A stretch of 64,000 nucleotides of DNA from Hirudo medicinalis (taxonomy: Eukaryota; Annelida; Clitellata; Hirudinida; Hirudinidae): contig MPNW01000032.1 of assembly GCA_011800805.1 (NCBI GenBank), forward strand, positions 140,607 to 204,606, given 5' to 3'. The position numbers and the translations under genes were made by a program. This document shows positions 51,130-62,230 of this stretch, piece by piece (the stretch's first letter is position 1; every line of letters begins with the position of its first letter). The notes beneath the pieces were generated by a model, which was not told the DNA's origin, searched no databases, and saw only the letters and a list, made by a program, of their open reading frames with translations.

Positions 51130-51600
51130 TCATTTATTTATATAATATGATTTGTAAGAATGTATGAACATGTACATGGACTCAGAGGATATAATGATGG
51201 CGGAAATCGAAGAAAATATGCGAGGGCCAAAACATTTCAATGAACATTTTTTGAGCGTGGTACGAGAAGCTTGGTACTTCAGGTCTATATTTGTCCGAAA
51301 AACGCAAACCATTCATAAAAATTCATAAATTGATAAGAATGAATATCTGATGAACGTGTAAAAAAATTTGTAAATGATTGAGGCAATAGATTTTTGGCAT
51401 ATTTGAACATGAAGATGGCAGTCAGAAAGTCACTTATTTGGTAAATATTTAAAATGGAGTTTTCGTGAAAGGATGGCTTGGAGGATGACGAGGGGGAAAT
51501 ATTAAAGAGGATACGAATAGACCGTCTCTGTGATAAGTGAAGAGAATTTAACCTTGAAGTATAATTGGATGCCCACACAATTATTACAATATTGTAATAA
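51130..51600 (-). mobile_element. LINE RT C-terminal fragment
   Basis: Minus-strand frame 51285-51578 encodes NSLHLSQRRSIRILFN, then NIYQISDFLTAIFMFKYAKN, LLPQSFTNFFTRSSDIHSY. This is the region after the palm in many animal non-LTR RTs (usual form LQKRAVRII..., FMFKYxxxLLPxxFxxFF). A shifted frame continues to about 51150. Only the 3' end of the element is present. Confidence 0.75.
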
Positions 51601-52719
51601 ACGACGGGACTTAATTTATGCCGAGTTTATTGTTAGATTTATTCAACAAATATTCAGTTAACAAGTGAGTGGTATTACCTGTAAATACCACGCTTACTTA
51701 ATAATCCTGTTGCCAGTTGCATGATTATTTGTTGAATAAGAACGTTCTTCAATGTCCAGTATTTTTGTCATTAATATGAATAATGAAAAGAAGTGGACCC
51801 AGAATGGAGCCTTGGGAAACGCCACAGGTGATATCCCGAACTAGCGAAGTTGAGTTCAAAAAATGAATTTGTTTGGTTCTATTTGATTAAATAGCCTTTG
51901 AAGGCGATGCCTTGATTTCTGACCCCATAATAGTCCATATTCCTTAAAAGAAAAGGCATGATTGACAGTGCATTTGGCGTGCAGGTTGGCCGAATGGGTT
52001 ACGTTCCTGCTTATGGCGGAGATGGCAACATTCGTAATGTATGGTGTTCGAAACCCTGCATGCACTGCCGCAAGCGCCCTTGGAAAGGAGAGCTATATAA
52101 ATGGTTAACAAGAAGCGTCTATGACGCTTTGCATATGGCGCTATGTAAATGAAGTACATCATTTTTTAAATGTTTGCCAAGTCCAGGAATTCGCCTATGG
52201 AAAATTTATTTTGATAAATTGATTTAGTAATCTTGATGTGTAGGTGTATCAGTGCCAAAGAAGTTGAGTGACCTTTTCCTGATATCGGCTACTTGTATTG
52301 TAATAATCTTAAATGACTTGAATTTGTCCATTAGAGAGATTAGGGTCGCCCTATAAAGGTTATAATCCATTATTTGAATGATCCTGTAAGTCATGGAACA
52401 AGTTTCGCTCCAAGAAAAACTAAAACAAACTGGATGAAATTTACAGATGAGATGTCCACCGAGAATCTTCCAATGGAATTAGGTTAACAATAGACTTTAA
52501 TAAATTACATTTTAGTAAGTCAATCGGCCATTTTCAAATGTCTTTGGAGAAGTGGCTTTCAGAAGTTTGTTAAATATCAGCATAAACCATTTCTGAAAGG
52601 CTCACAATTAAACTGGGCTTGAACCCCATCAAAAACCTGAGGGGAATGCTAGTAAAATATATTTTAATGGCAAGAAGAATTCTAGTATTCAATAATTGAA
52701 AGATGCTCTGATGTGAGAC
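51601..52719. other. Intergenic with one SINE
   Basis: Apart from the SINE at 51978-52163, no feature could be supported. The stretch around 51780-51850 may be further decayed LINE sequence (a frame with SGSILGPLFF-like reverse complement was suspected but not convincing). Confidence 0.3.
51978..52163 (+). repeat. tRNA-derived SINE
   Basis: Box A-like GGTTGGCCGAATGGGTTACG near 51983 and box B-like GGTGTTCGAAACCC near 52043. A 3' module follows with CTATATAAATGGTTAACAAG and a GTAAATGAAGTACATC tail. It is closely similar to the copy at 59234-59413. Confidence 0.8.
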
Positions 52720-52920
52720 TGTTGTATCCTTACTTTTATGTTTGTTTATTGTCTACAACTAAACTAAAAGAAGAGAGATCAACTTGGGAAGGGAGTATTT
52801 AACTTAACAAACCATTCTTTTAGAGGTTATAACAAAAGATACTGAATATTATATTACAATATAATAAATACCTAAACTTAATTATATAATGATTATTCTA
52901 ATTATTATACCACTACAACA
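52720..52920 (-). repeat. 3' LTR
   Basis: 201-bp terminal repeat, TG...CA-bounded, preceded on its sense side by the purine tract at about 52921-52931. In sense orientation this is the downstream LTR. Confidence 0.9.
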
Positions 52921-53399
52921 CCTCCCCTTCTATATGAACTTATAGTTGAGCTCATCAGTTCAGCATGTTGACATGATTCTCTAATCTTGCCTCTGTCGAA
53001 AGGCCAGTAAGTCATACCCTTTTGGTTGGCTCTTAAATGGTCCACATTTAATCTTGTTCTCTGCTGTTGGAGAATTATAGGAACTGTTGCTAATAATTCC
53101 TTAATTAAAACTCCATTGTTGCTTTCTTGTTCTTTTGCCTTACTTTGCGGTTTCTGGTTCTCTGGTTCAGTTTCCTGATACTTTCTTACTTCAACTATCT
53201 CTTTACCCAGAATACTCAATTTAACTTTACGATCGTTTGATCGTCCTCTTCTTCTACCTCATTTATTCGCTAGATCCCCTTTTCCCGATCTTCTATCTAA
53301 TCCTCTTCCCTCCTTTAGGGAAAGCTGAAGGTCTGTTGGTGACACTCTTGCTTTGACCTTCTTTGGTCTCATCGCTTTATCTCGTCTTGGTGCTATGAT

Positions 53400-54278
53400 C
53401 TAGTGATCACTCCTATTTATCCTTGGATCCTCTTTCTCGCCAAGGTTCTTCTCAGAACTCTCAGGACTATTCCTCCCTTCTTTTCCTGAGTCAACTGATA
53501 CATCCTGTTCCGTCCTTCTCCCAATGAGATTTTGCTTTGGTGATGGTGGGTCTCGGTCTTCTTTGCTAAGGAAGTTCCGAGGACTCACGGATAAACTGAA
53601 TTCGTCATCTGTGTCTCGACAGCCATTTGCTCCAAAGGAATTCTCCATCCAAAGAGCCATGTCCACCATTTGTGTCTCAGGTGCTTCACAGCACACTTCC
53701 TCTGGTCGGGCCTCTTTCCCGAACCATTCTTCAGAAATGGTATCCAGAGAACTGTCACCGACTAGGTCTTCCATCCTCGACCCATCATTGTTATTTATTT
53801 CTTCTGGGAACACNCCACTCCCTATCTCCTTCTCCAACGGAATTGAATTGCAAACTGACTCAGCCATAATTATTGAACCGACCGCTACATCGTTCAAATA
53901 CATTCCTGGCTGATCAGAATTGCCACCCTTCTTGGTAACTGCAGCAGGAGCCTCTTCTGAATTAATTGGAGAAGCTGCATCTTCAGCATTTGCTGTCATC
54001 TTGATTTGCTCCGGTTCAGGTTCCATTCTCCTGCATTGGTCTGGTTTCTGTCTGGTGCTTCTACCATCTAAAAGCATCCCAATTATTGCCATCATTTGCT
54101 CATTTTGCTCTTTTTGAGCAATACGCGCTTTTTCTTTACGCTCTTCTTGAGCAAAACGACGTTTTTCATCACTTTTTTCTTGAGCAATACGAAGTTTTTC
54201 ATCACATTCCATGATCATTTTCATGAACATTTCCATCATCGTTGATGATTCTTGAGTGTTCGTCATCCTCGTCGCCAA
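53400..54278 (-). CDS. Gag-like ORF of the LTR element
   Basis: About 290 codons read from just inside the 5' LTR. The first clear ATG is at 54264-54266; an in-frame TTG begins at 54278. The N-terminal 75 residues form a charged, probably coiled-coil segment with three imperfect repeats of the form RIAQEKSDEK / RFAQEERKEK / RIAQKEQ. The rest is acidic and low in hydrophobics. There is no CCHC knuckle and no major-homology-like motif that I can see. Gag is inferred from position alone. It includes the ambiguous base 53814. Confidence 0.6.
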   Translation of the reverse strand: MATRMTNTQESSTMMEMFMKMIMECDEKLRIAQEKSDEKRRFAQEERKEKARIAQKEQNEQMMAIIGMLLDGRSTRQKPDQCRRMEPEPEQIKMTANAEDAASPINSEEAPAAVTKKGGNSDQPGMYLNDVAVGSIIMAESVCNSIPLEKEIGSXVFPEEINNNDGSRMEDLVGDSSLDTISEEWFGKEARPEEVCCEAPETQMVDMALWMENSFGANGCRDTDDEFSLSVSPRNFLSKEDRDPPSPKQNLIGRRTEQDVSVDSGKEGRNSPESSEKNLGEKEDPRINRSDH

Positions 54279-54479
54279 TGTTGTATCCTTACTTTTATGT
54301 TTGTTTATTGTCTACAACTAAACTATAAGTGTGAGAGATCAACTTGGGAAGGGAATATTTAACTTAACAAACCATTCTTTTAGAGGTAATAACAAAGATA
54401 TTGAATATTATATTACAATATAATAAATACCTAAACTTAATTATGTAATGATTATCCTAATTATTATACCACTACAACA
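54279..54479 (-). repeat. 5' LTR
   Basis: 201-bp terminal repeat, the upstream LTR in sense orientation. The primer-binding site lies immediately inside it. Confidence 0.9.
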
Positions 54480-54799
54480 GAGACCTATATACATTATTGG
54501 CTTTGATGTAAAGTATGATCTAAATAAACATGAAAATATGTGTTCTCTAGTGTTTCTGGTTGATCTAAATAAATTTTTACTATTTCCGGGGTATTTTTTG
54601 CGACATTCGGAAGAAATATTCATCTTCAATAAATTTGGTAAATATATAAATCTATTGTACTCCAGTACATTATGTGAAAAATTTGCCTAAGTGATTCCCG
54701 TCCATAAAGTTATCATCACAAAAAGATTTTAATCTCAAAACTCCGTATTTTCCTTATTGGAAAAAATGTGCTCTGAACCAACACCTGTTTCTCTTAAAG

Positions 54800-55022
54800 C
54801 GTCATCCAGACGGAAAATGCCAGGTATGCCCTCAGGAGGATGAAAATGTCCGGCATTTCCCCATGGAATGTCCGGCCCAATCAGTCGTGAGGGAAGAAAT
54901 AAGACTACAAACAAATCTATCTGAGATGAGTTCCATACTTAGCAATCCAGCAAGTGTGGACCTCATTTACAGATGGATTTTCAAAAATCGGAATAATTTA
55001 ATTAAATAGTTACTATTTCTCT

Positions 55023-55057
<35 letters not shown>

Positions 55058-55060
55058 TAT
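54800..55060 (+). mobile_element. LINE 3' end with C-terminal zinc knuckle
   Basis: A plus-strand frame ending near 55008 reads CQVCPQEDENVRHFPMECPA (CxxC...HxxxxC), then SNPASVDLIYRWIFKNR and a stop. That is the usual C-terminus of several animal non-LTR RTs. It is followed by an (ATT)n tail at about 55027-55058, typical of a LINE 3' end. Confidence 0.75.
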
Positions 55061-55940
55061 TGTTTTTATAATTTAACCATTACACCTATTATTAATCTAA
55101 TACTTCTTATTTCATTACAATATCTAACACTAACTAACAAGTCCAAATCATCTTAGTCATGCAACGGACTTTAATCAAATAAATAAATAAATTCCTTAAG
55201 CTGGGAAATATACGTGTGGAATCCACCTAGCATATAGCATATAGCATAGTGAGCATTTTCCAATGAAGATTATCTGGTTCAAGTGGCAATAGTTAGACGA
55301 GTCCATTAGACTCTAATGATTAGAGAACTTATTTTTTAATTCAATTACTTTTAAAAACATGCTATTACATCGCTATTACATGCCATTTGGCTATATACAT
55401 TTTACCCAGGCTGTTTAAAAGTAGTTAATTTTTGTTGACAATATAATGAATAAATTACACTGACAGTGAAAATTACATTGATTTATTCAATATCGACCAG
55501 TAGGAATCACAGAGCTTTTATTTTGGGCGTTGAAATTCTCGAGATGCATTGGATTCGGTGTTTCAATTTTGTGAACTTTGGCAAGATCTCGATTGTGGGT
55601 TTTTTTACATACATTTTTTGCATTAATCCCTTTCTACATGTTTTTGTGCGTTTACTGTAAAAGTTCTTTAAAAGAGGACCGAGCATAAACATGTGAAATC
55701 TTGAGATATTTTTTTTTGTTTTTGTTTAAATTGACTGTAAAACCCATTCATTTCAAGTTGCAATAGTTCAATTTTTTAAAAGGGCCTCTGTGGACTTCAT
55801 CCTTATTTGAGATGATAGTGTTGTTATACTGGCCTTCTTACTTTTGAGCTTCTTTGCACAGCCCATCATTGTAAACACTGCCCAACGTTTTTGCAATAAT
55901 TATTTGATGGTCTTAACTAATGCATACATTTCATATCCAG
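55061..55940. other. Intergenic upstream of NUBPL
   Basis: No defensible coding exon. The first NUBPL exon, encoding the start and mitochondrial targeting peptide, should lie here or in the preceding few kb. No frame here looks like a targeting sequence joined to a phase-0 donor. Confidence 0.4.
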
Positions 55941-57895
55941 ATAAAGAATTTGAGATGTTTTGCAAATGCTCCTGCTCCTAAACGAATCCCTCTAAAAGGA
56001 GTTGGTAAAGTGGTTCTAGTAGCGTCAGGAAAAGGAGGAGTTGGGAAATCAACTGTTGCAGGTGCGCAGCTATCTGATGTGGTTCTTACCTAAAATATTA
56101 ACCAAATTTGGTTAATGCTCTACTGTGTTAATTCCTAGACAAATATATGCAATGCCAGCTAATGATGAAATGTAATTGTAATACTGTAATACTCAATCAA
56201 TTTATGAAAATGCTTTGCATTTGCTTTTGTTAACTTGACAGTTAATCTGGCATTGGGGCTGCAAGCTGCAGACAAGGTTTACCAAGAAATGTTTTTTTTC
56301 AATCAAATTAGTCAATTTAAATGATGTTAAACCAATTTTATTTTTAAAACTGATTTAATATCTTAAAGATTCTATTCATTAAATATTTTCAGAGTAAATC
56401 AATTGGTCTTTTGGATGGAGATATTTACGGGCCGTCCATACCAAAAATGTTGAACCTCAAAGGGCCAGTTGATGTTAATGAGCGTTAGTTTTTTAGGTGA
56501 TACTAATATACTATTGACTGCATCAGTTTGACATTTCTGTGAGTTCTTAATATCCATTTTCAGAAGGCATTATGCTTCCTCTGGTCAATTATGGAATAAA
56601 GTGGTAAATATTTGTAACTTCAGCCATGATTGTGATGCAATTAAGTTCAGCACTAGAATTTGATAATCCAACCCTTCAGTGGACATTATTTATCTTTCTT
56701 AAATCTAAGAATTGGCCTAAGAGGAAAATCCACACTAATCTTAAACTATTCATCATAAAAACTTCATGCACATTGGCATACTCTATATATATATATATAA
56801 TTGCAATTCACCGATGTAGCTCTGTAAGCTTATTTCAGAACCGTTTTTGTATCTGAAGTGCTCCTTTCCAAGGGTGTTTGGACAGTGCAAGCCATAATGC
56901 AAGCACGGCACATTATGACTTTTGCCATTACTGGCTCATACAAGAATCTGTATGAATAACCCCCAAGCTAACTTGTGTGCCCAAATACAGATATCATTTA
57001 GATGCCCCACCAAGCAGGGCATGTAAGTCATTGGATTTTTGATTATAAATTTTAGTATGTCCATGGGTTTTCTAGTGGATGATGAGAATGCACCATTTGT
57101 CTGGAGAGGGATGATGGTCATGAAGGCTATAAACAGACTCCTTGGAGAGGTATTTCTGAATTTTGTACAATTTCTCAATTTTTTAAATTAGCGTAATGAG
57201 AAAATACGAGCAGTTTTAGAGAATTTCTAATTAGTATAATTTGTTTACCAGGTTGCTTGGGCACCTCTCGACATACTTGTAATTGACATGCCACCTGGAA
57301 CAGGTGATGTGCAGCTAAGCATTGCTCAAAACATTTTTGTTGATGGTGAAAATATTTCAATTATTGGAAACCTGAAGTAGTTTGTTGACCTATTAAATTT
57401 TGTTGAATAGGGGCAGTTGTAGTTACTACACCCCAAGATGTCGCTTTGCTTGATGCCACCAAAGGAGCTCAAATGTTTAGGAAGGTTGGAATTCCTGTCT
57501 TGGGGTTGGTTCAGAATATGGCTTCATTCAGGTGCTCTAGCTGTGGACACATTGAGCATATATTTGGTGAGGATGGAGCCAAGAGACTTGCCTCTGACAT
57601 GGACATTGACATGCTAGGTGAGCTTTAGTTTGAAAGTCGTCTGAATAACAAGTCCTTTTTATTTATCAAATTATTTATTTCCTTTAAGGTGATATCCCAC
57701 TACACATCTCCATCAGAGAAAGTTGTGACATGGGAGTTCCAATAGTTCTTTCCCATCCAGAAAGTCCCCAGGTAGTGATCTTGCTTCACGATCTTGCAAA
57801 GACCAAATTTGTAATTACCACCTTTCTTTTTAGGCAAAATCTTACACAGACATATCAGAAAAAATAATTAAAAAACTGTTTCCGAATGATTTATA
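55941..57895 (+). CDS. NUBPL: NUBPL / Ind1 complex I Fe-S assembly factor, first exon missing
   Basis: Mitochondrial Mrp/NBP35-type P-loop ATPase that delivers Fe-S clusters to respiratory complex I. Exons: 55941-56061, 56242-56276, 56393-56483, 56564-56603, 57056-57149, 57252-57345, 57411-57617, 57689-57771, 57834-57895; phases agree. The deviant Walker A is [16 protein letters not shown]. Others in order: [63 protein letters not shown], the Fe-S CxxC motif (CSSCGH), [21 protein letters not shown]. The CxxC and MGF..WRG segments fit NUBPL better than cytosolic NUBP1/2. Visible length is 275 residues; human is about 319, so only the N-terminal targeting part is missing. It converges on ZGPAT with 47 bases between stops. 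Confidence 0.94.
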
Positions 57896-57907
57896 GAAAG
57901 TCTCCCA

Positions 57908-57913
57908 TTTATT
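57908..57913 (-). terminator. Polyadenylation signal of ZGPAT
   Basis: AATAAA on the minus strand, 29 bases after the ZGPAT stop. Cleavage 10-30 bases further would fall at or inside the last NUBPL codons. Confidence 0.7.
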
Positions 57914-57942
57914 TAAAATCAGTTCATATTTACAACATGTCC

Positions 57943-60900
57943 TCAAAAACTGATGAGATCCTTATGAGCCTTGCGTGAATTCTTCTGACTCTTCATAAAT
58001 TTTTCAGACATTCTCAGTTGGTTTTGATATTCCTGCATACTTTTGATCTTCTCATTGATCTTTTTGGCAGTAACTTGATCTCCTCTACAGAATAATTTGC
58101 AATTAGCAATAAAGACATGCAAGTCAATGATTAAATAAAATTCTAGTTCATATCAAGGTACCTCTGGATGCTCCTCGCCAATGTGTCTTTTAGTTTGTGG
58201 AGCTCATGGTCAGACCTTTTAAGCTCTTCTGCTGTTTTCAGCAACTACAGGAAAAAAAAACAAAATAGTAGTCATTATAGGAGATTGCTAGATATGAAGT
58301 TATTCAATTTAAGCATCTTGTTTTTATATTTTACTTGTATGTTGATATGCCTGTCTGACTTCTTTGACAAATCTTCAGTTGAAATGTGATGGACAGCTTT
58401 GGATTTTTGGCAATTCTTAGTCTTATTCTTGGCAGCAGAAAATTTATGATTAATAAGGTCAAAGATGGAGGGACTCTTGGGGGTAGATGCATTACTGACA
58501 ACTTTTGCCTTTTGTTTGAAATTGGGTTTGAATGCATTTTGTTTCCTATTCCTCAACTCCATAACTTTATCCAAGGACTTTCCTATATTTTAAGTTTATT
58601 GACAAAATATTTGTTATTCAAATTATTAAATAATTATTATAAAATGATTTAATATTTATTAACATTGAAAAATAAAGTCAAGTTGATTTTATTAATTCAA
58701 AATGGGGTGAAATTTCATAAGAATATCTATGATCTGATATCGTGTTAGTGTGCCACTTGCATATCAAAAGTTCTTTCGATTTGTTGCTAGTATTTTTACC
58801 TTGTGGCAAGACTTCAATTGGTATTGGCACAGCTCTTCCATCTGAGTTCTTTCCAAGCCCCTCACCAATAACATAACCCATCTTGAGCATCAGTTTGGAG
58901 CCAATGCCCTTAAAATATTTTGACTAAGTCACAAAGCATTCACACTTTCATTTTCATCAGAGTGCTTGAACATGATGGATAATTTTTTAATGCTAAATCA
59001 TAGAGGATGCAAATGATTTATTAACATTAATGAGTGGACTAATGTAATAACAAATTAAACAATTAAATTAAAATTGCTAAAGTTAAAAGGAGTTCCATGC
59101 ATTGGAAGGAGGTTTCAAAATGTGTTTTGATGCATAAATTAGTTAGTAGGTCCTAAGAGATTAAGAAGGATTGAGAGATCAGCTATGGATGATCTCCAAT
59201 AAATCCAATTACATGAAGACCTAAGATATACTAAGTTGCGTTCAGAACGGCTACGTTCCTGCATGTGGCAGTAATGGCAACGGTCGTGATGTGTCATGTT
59301 CGGAACCCAGCCTTCACTGCTGAAAGTGCCCTTGGGGAATAGCGATATATAAATGGTTAATCAAAAAGTGCCTCTGACACTATGCATGTGGCATTGTACA
59401 AATGAACTACATTGAATGACTAAAATGGATGTTCAAAACTTGCTTTAGTGTGCATTTCCCACTGCCCGAGGGCATCAGTTGTTTTAAGTGAAAATTCCGT
59501 GATAACAGTGGCATGTTTTTCTTCTGTTTCAATAAGTATGACATCATCGTCATCTGTCATATTGTCATCGCCGTCACAGTTACCACCTGTATCAAAGTTA
59601 TCATAGGTAGATAACTCATATCATATCTGCTAAGATATTTTAAGACCTGAGGGATGTATGTCCTGCAATTCCTTGATTGCCAAATGACTATCAGAATCAA
59701 ACATGACTTGCACTTTGTCTTCTAAGATGTCGACAATTGTTGCTTTATGCCACAATTCCCCAGAATCTTTTGCTAGACAATTTTCTCCGACCAAGATATT
59801 CCTGTTGAAATTAACAATGCTTATTTTGTGTTTTTTTCAAATTAAAATTTCCACATGTCTCAAAATTTGGTTTTTCAACCTTGCAACTTTATGCAATTAA
59901 TATTTAATGTAACTTTATGCAAACACATAAATTTATTATTTAAGCAAGGAATATAACTTTTCCTTTAACTATGTCAATATTAACAATTGTCAGCTCACTC
60001 AAAGAAAGGCTCTTCAAATGGCTTCAGTTCTGATATGGAAATAAGATGACCATGAGAGAATCTGTAATAATAAGTACTAACATTATTAGTAGAACCTTTT
60101 AACAAACAAAATAACCAAACCTGACCTACAAGTAGAATCTTCAAACCTGCAGAAACCTTCGGCAAAATGCTTGCAAAAGAGCATTGAAGTATGAGTTGGG
60201 TTACAAAACATTACTCTGACCATCTAGGAAAATCAAAATTTATAACAATATAATTTATTTATTTCCCTCTCATAAAGAGAAAACCCATTTCACTCCACCT
60301 CGGCTCCGTCCATGCTGGATTCAATATCGAAGATGATAGCGTTGTGATAAGACATTTCACCCCATTCATGACAGAATGGAGCCCTACATTTCATACCAAT
60401 GATCTCATTATGCCCATTTTCTTCCTTGGATGAGGAGGCTTCAATATCAGTCTAAAAACAATAATAATCCCAATGGTATCCAAGTACCAACAACATTTCC
60501 TATTCAAAATTGTTACATCTTCTTCATTGGGATGTTGAGATGAATTTTCCAGTGTTCCAACCAAAGATAACAAGTTACTTTTCTTCAATGATAAGAGACT
60601 TCCTTCAGCACATGAAAGAAGTGATATGATCAAAAATACTATAAATAATTAAATTTATTTAATTACCTTCAGTCAGATTTATGAGCTCCTGGAGATCTGT
60701 TTTCAGCTGCAAGAGATCCTCTGAAGTGCTGTGCTTAAGGGCTTCTTCTATTTGGTCAAGCTAACAAATAATTTTGTTGAGACAACATGTCTTGAAAATG
60801 TAGTAGATCACTTTGTACTAATTTAGACTATAACGTCTCAAATTATCTGTATTAAATGTTTACTCTAAAAATTTGGTGACGCCAAACAAATTTTATTAAT

Positions 60901-61046
60901 TTATTTTAATTCATGACGTATCTTCTAATGTTTCAAAGAAATTATAAGTAATTAATTCATTTACAAAATTCTTAAGGTTGATTATTAATCACCTGACTGC
61001 GATATTGTTTCAATGAGGTCTCAATGTCCTCCTCCTTCGGACCCAT
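57943..61046 (-). CDS. ZGPAT: ZGPAT: CCCH zinc finger and G-patch protein, twelve exons
   Basis: Nuclear repressor / RNA-processing protein. Exons in coding order: 60993-61046, 60667-60760, 60517-60602, 60299-60451, 60126-60223, 59999-60061, 59647-59801, 59444-59586, 58800-58908, 58335-58582, 58162-58244, 57943-58084; 475 residues (human 531), all phases consistent. Order: N-terminal coiled coil (SLKQYRSQLDQIEEALKHS), the family motif HEWGEMSYHNAII, CCCH finger (CKHFAEGFCRFEDSTCRFSH), a Tudor-like part (CLAKDSGELWHKATIVDI), G-patch (GIGSKLMLKMGYVIGEGLGK), SIFDLINHKF, and a C-terminal coiled coil ending HKDLISF. The coiled coil between SIFDLINHKF and the end confirms full length. One intron is of the GC-AG type. 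Confidence 0.96.
58909..59443 (-). other. GC-AG intron of ZGPAT
   Basis: The exon ends CACACTAAA and the intron starts GCAAGT, the standard extended match of GC donors; the acceptor is TTTTAAG. The reading frame demands this boundary. The intron carries a SINE copy. Confidence 0.85.
59234..59413 (+). repeat. tRNA-derived SINE in a ZGPAT intron
   Basis: Shares CTACGTTCCTGCATGTGGCA, a box B-like ATGTTCGGAACCC, CGATATATAAATGGTTAATC and a tail near GTACAAATGAACTACATT with the copy at 51978-52163. It is antisense to the host gene. Confidence 0.8.
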
Positions 61047-61387
61047 AGTCGAAAATGTAAATACTATTTCGCCACTTATATCAATTATTAAAAGGTTGAA
61101 TTACGCTGTGAAACACGTATCAAAAATGCAAACGTAAACAAGCTGTTGAAAGTGTTTCCATGATTTAAAAGTGCAAATTATGTTAATTATACTTTATGTT
61201 TATTATTTATATAACGCAATAACAAAATTCTACTTTTTATTAGAAAAATGGTATAACAAATTAATTTGATTGAGATGTTGCTTAGATTCAGTTGCCAAAT
61301 AAATTGAACTTGTTTGGCAAAAGTACATCTGAGATTGCCTGCATTTTGAAGCATCGAAATTTTGAAACAATTACGATATGGCGCCGA
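61047..61387. other. Upstream of ZGPAT
   Basis: AT-rich; the presumed promoter side of ZGPAT. No site or gene recognised. Confidence 0.4.
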
Positions 61388-61605
61388 TTAGTCTTTTTCG
61401 TTCTTTGCTGAGAATAGGGGAGAGTGGGGCAAGATACCCATCTTAAGGAATTTGGTATATCCACTCCTAAAGGATAAGGCAAAAATATCTTCATTCATGT
61501 GCTTAGTAATAGTTTTACAAGGAACACCATATATGATATCTGCTTTCTTATCGCTTAGTTTCCCTTGTACCACGTCATTTATAGCTTTTTTTAAGGCTTC
61601 AATGC
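61388..61605 (-). mobile_element. Pipsqueak-type HTH fragment of a pogo-like transposase
   Basis: Minus-strand frame: EALKKAINDVVQGKLSDKKA, then IIYGVPCKTITKHM. This is a psq helix-turn-helix (usual form A...V..GKxSxRKAAxxYGVPxxTL...). The frame runs into non-family sequence and stops at 61388. It resembles the DNA-binding end of pogo/Tigger transposases; a host psq gene is less likely because nothing continues it. Confidence 0.55.
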
Positions 61606-61777
61606 CCTAGGATTTCCTAAGGTGATGACGTGCTGCGCAAACAATAGCAGTTACAGGTGATGGTGCCTAAGATGGGAATTTCTGATTTAGGTCTATTTAG
61701 GTGATATATATATTAGATTTACTAGATTTTATTTTTATTACTTCTCTTATTATTTTTATTTATTATTTACATTGCTT

Positions 61778-62230
61778 ATGTCAAGTAGGGCTAACAAGTT
61801 TGCTTACATGCGGAAGGCTCAGCGAGAAAAGTGGAATGAAACGGCAGAAACTGTAAATGAAAAGGGAAGGATAAGAAAAGTACATGTAAGCCTGTTTACA
61901 GACCAACAGGAGAAAAAAAATCATCTTAACTGATCAAAGGTGACAAGAAATCTGGATTAGCCAAGCATTGTCGAAAAACAACTAGAAAGCTAGAAAGTTA
62001 GAAAAAAAAACAGCTAGAAAGAAAACTAGGACTTTTAGGCCATTAGTAACCAGCAGTGACGATACCTCATGCATTCTGTGTGGCAGGAAATTCAACGAAC
62101 CGCCTTATGGAGACTGGATTCAGTGCTCTCGTTGTAGAGGATGGCAAAATGAAGACTGTGGACGTGATGATACTGACCTTTGTTATATAATAATAATTGC
62201 TTGTCGAATTAACTGTGGCTAGACCTATTT
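61778..62230 (+). mobile_element. Zinc-finger-like fragment, pogo-type C-terminus
   Basis: A plus-strand frame near 62058-62160 reads SCILCGRKFNEPPYGDWIQC, then SRCRGWQNEDCG. This CxxC...WIQCxxCxxWxxxxC pattern is often found at the end of pogo-like transposases. The preceding frame from 61778 is Lys/Arg-rich and broken by stops. It lies on the opposite strand to the HTH fragment at 61388-61605, so the two are either rearranged or separate copies. Confidence 0.5.

Larger units (their letters stand above)
52720..54479 (-). mobile_element. Gag-only (non-autonomous) LTR retrotransposon
   Basis: Two 201-bp direct repeats (52720-52920 and 54279-54479) start TGTTGTATCC and end CTACAACA. They differ at roughly ten positions. 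Both are flanked by the same 5-bp target duplication, GAGAC (52715-52719 and 54480-54484). In minus orientation a candidate primer-binding site TTGGCGACGAGGATGACGA lies directly inside the 5' LTR. A polypurine tract AGAAGGGGAGG abuts the 3' LTR. The 1358-bp interior has one long ORF and a shorter 3' frame but no protease, RT or integrase. Movement in trans by a complete relative is inferred. Base 53814 is N. Confidence 0.92.

Noticed and set aside
52040..52065. Possible tRNA gene (box B GTTCGAAAC)
   Set aside because: No full cloverleaf with a paired acceptor stem; the sequence is the head of a SINE with a second copy at 59234.
53524..54117. Plus-strand frames in the LTR element
   Set aside because: Shadows of the minus-strand gag-like ORF; LTR polarity, primer site and purine tract all place the sense strand on minus.
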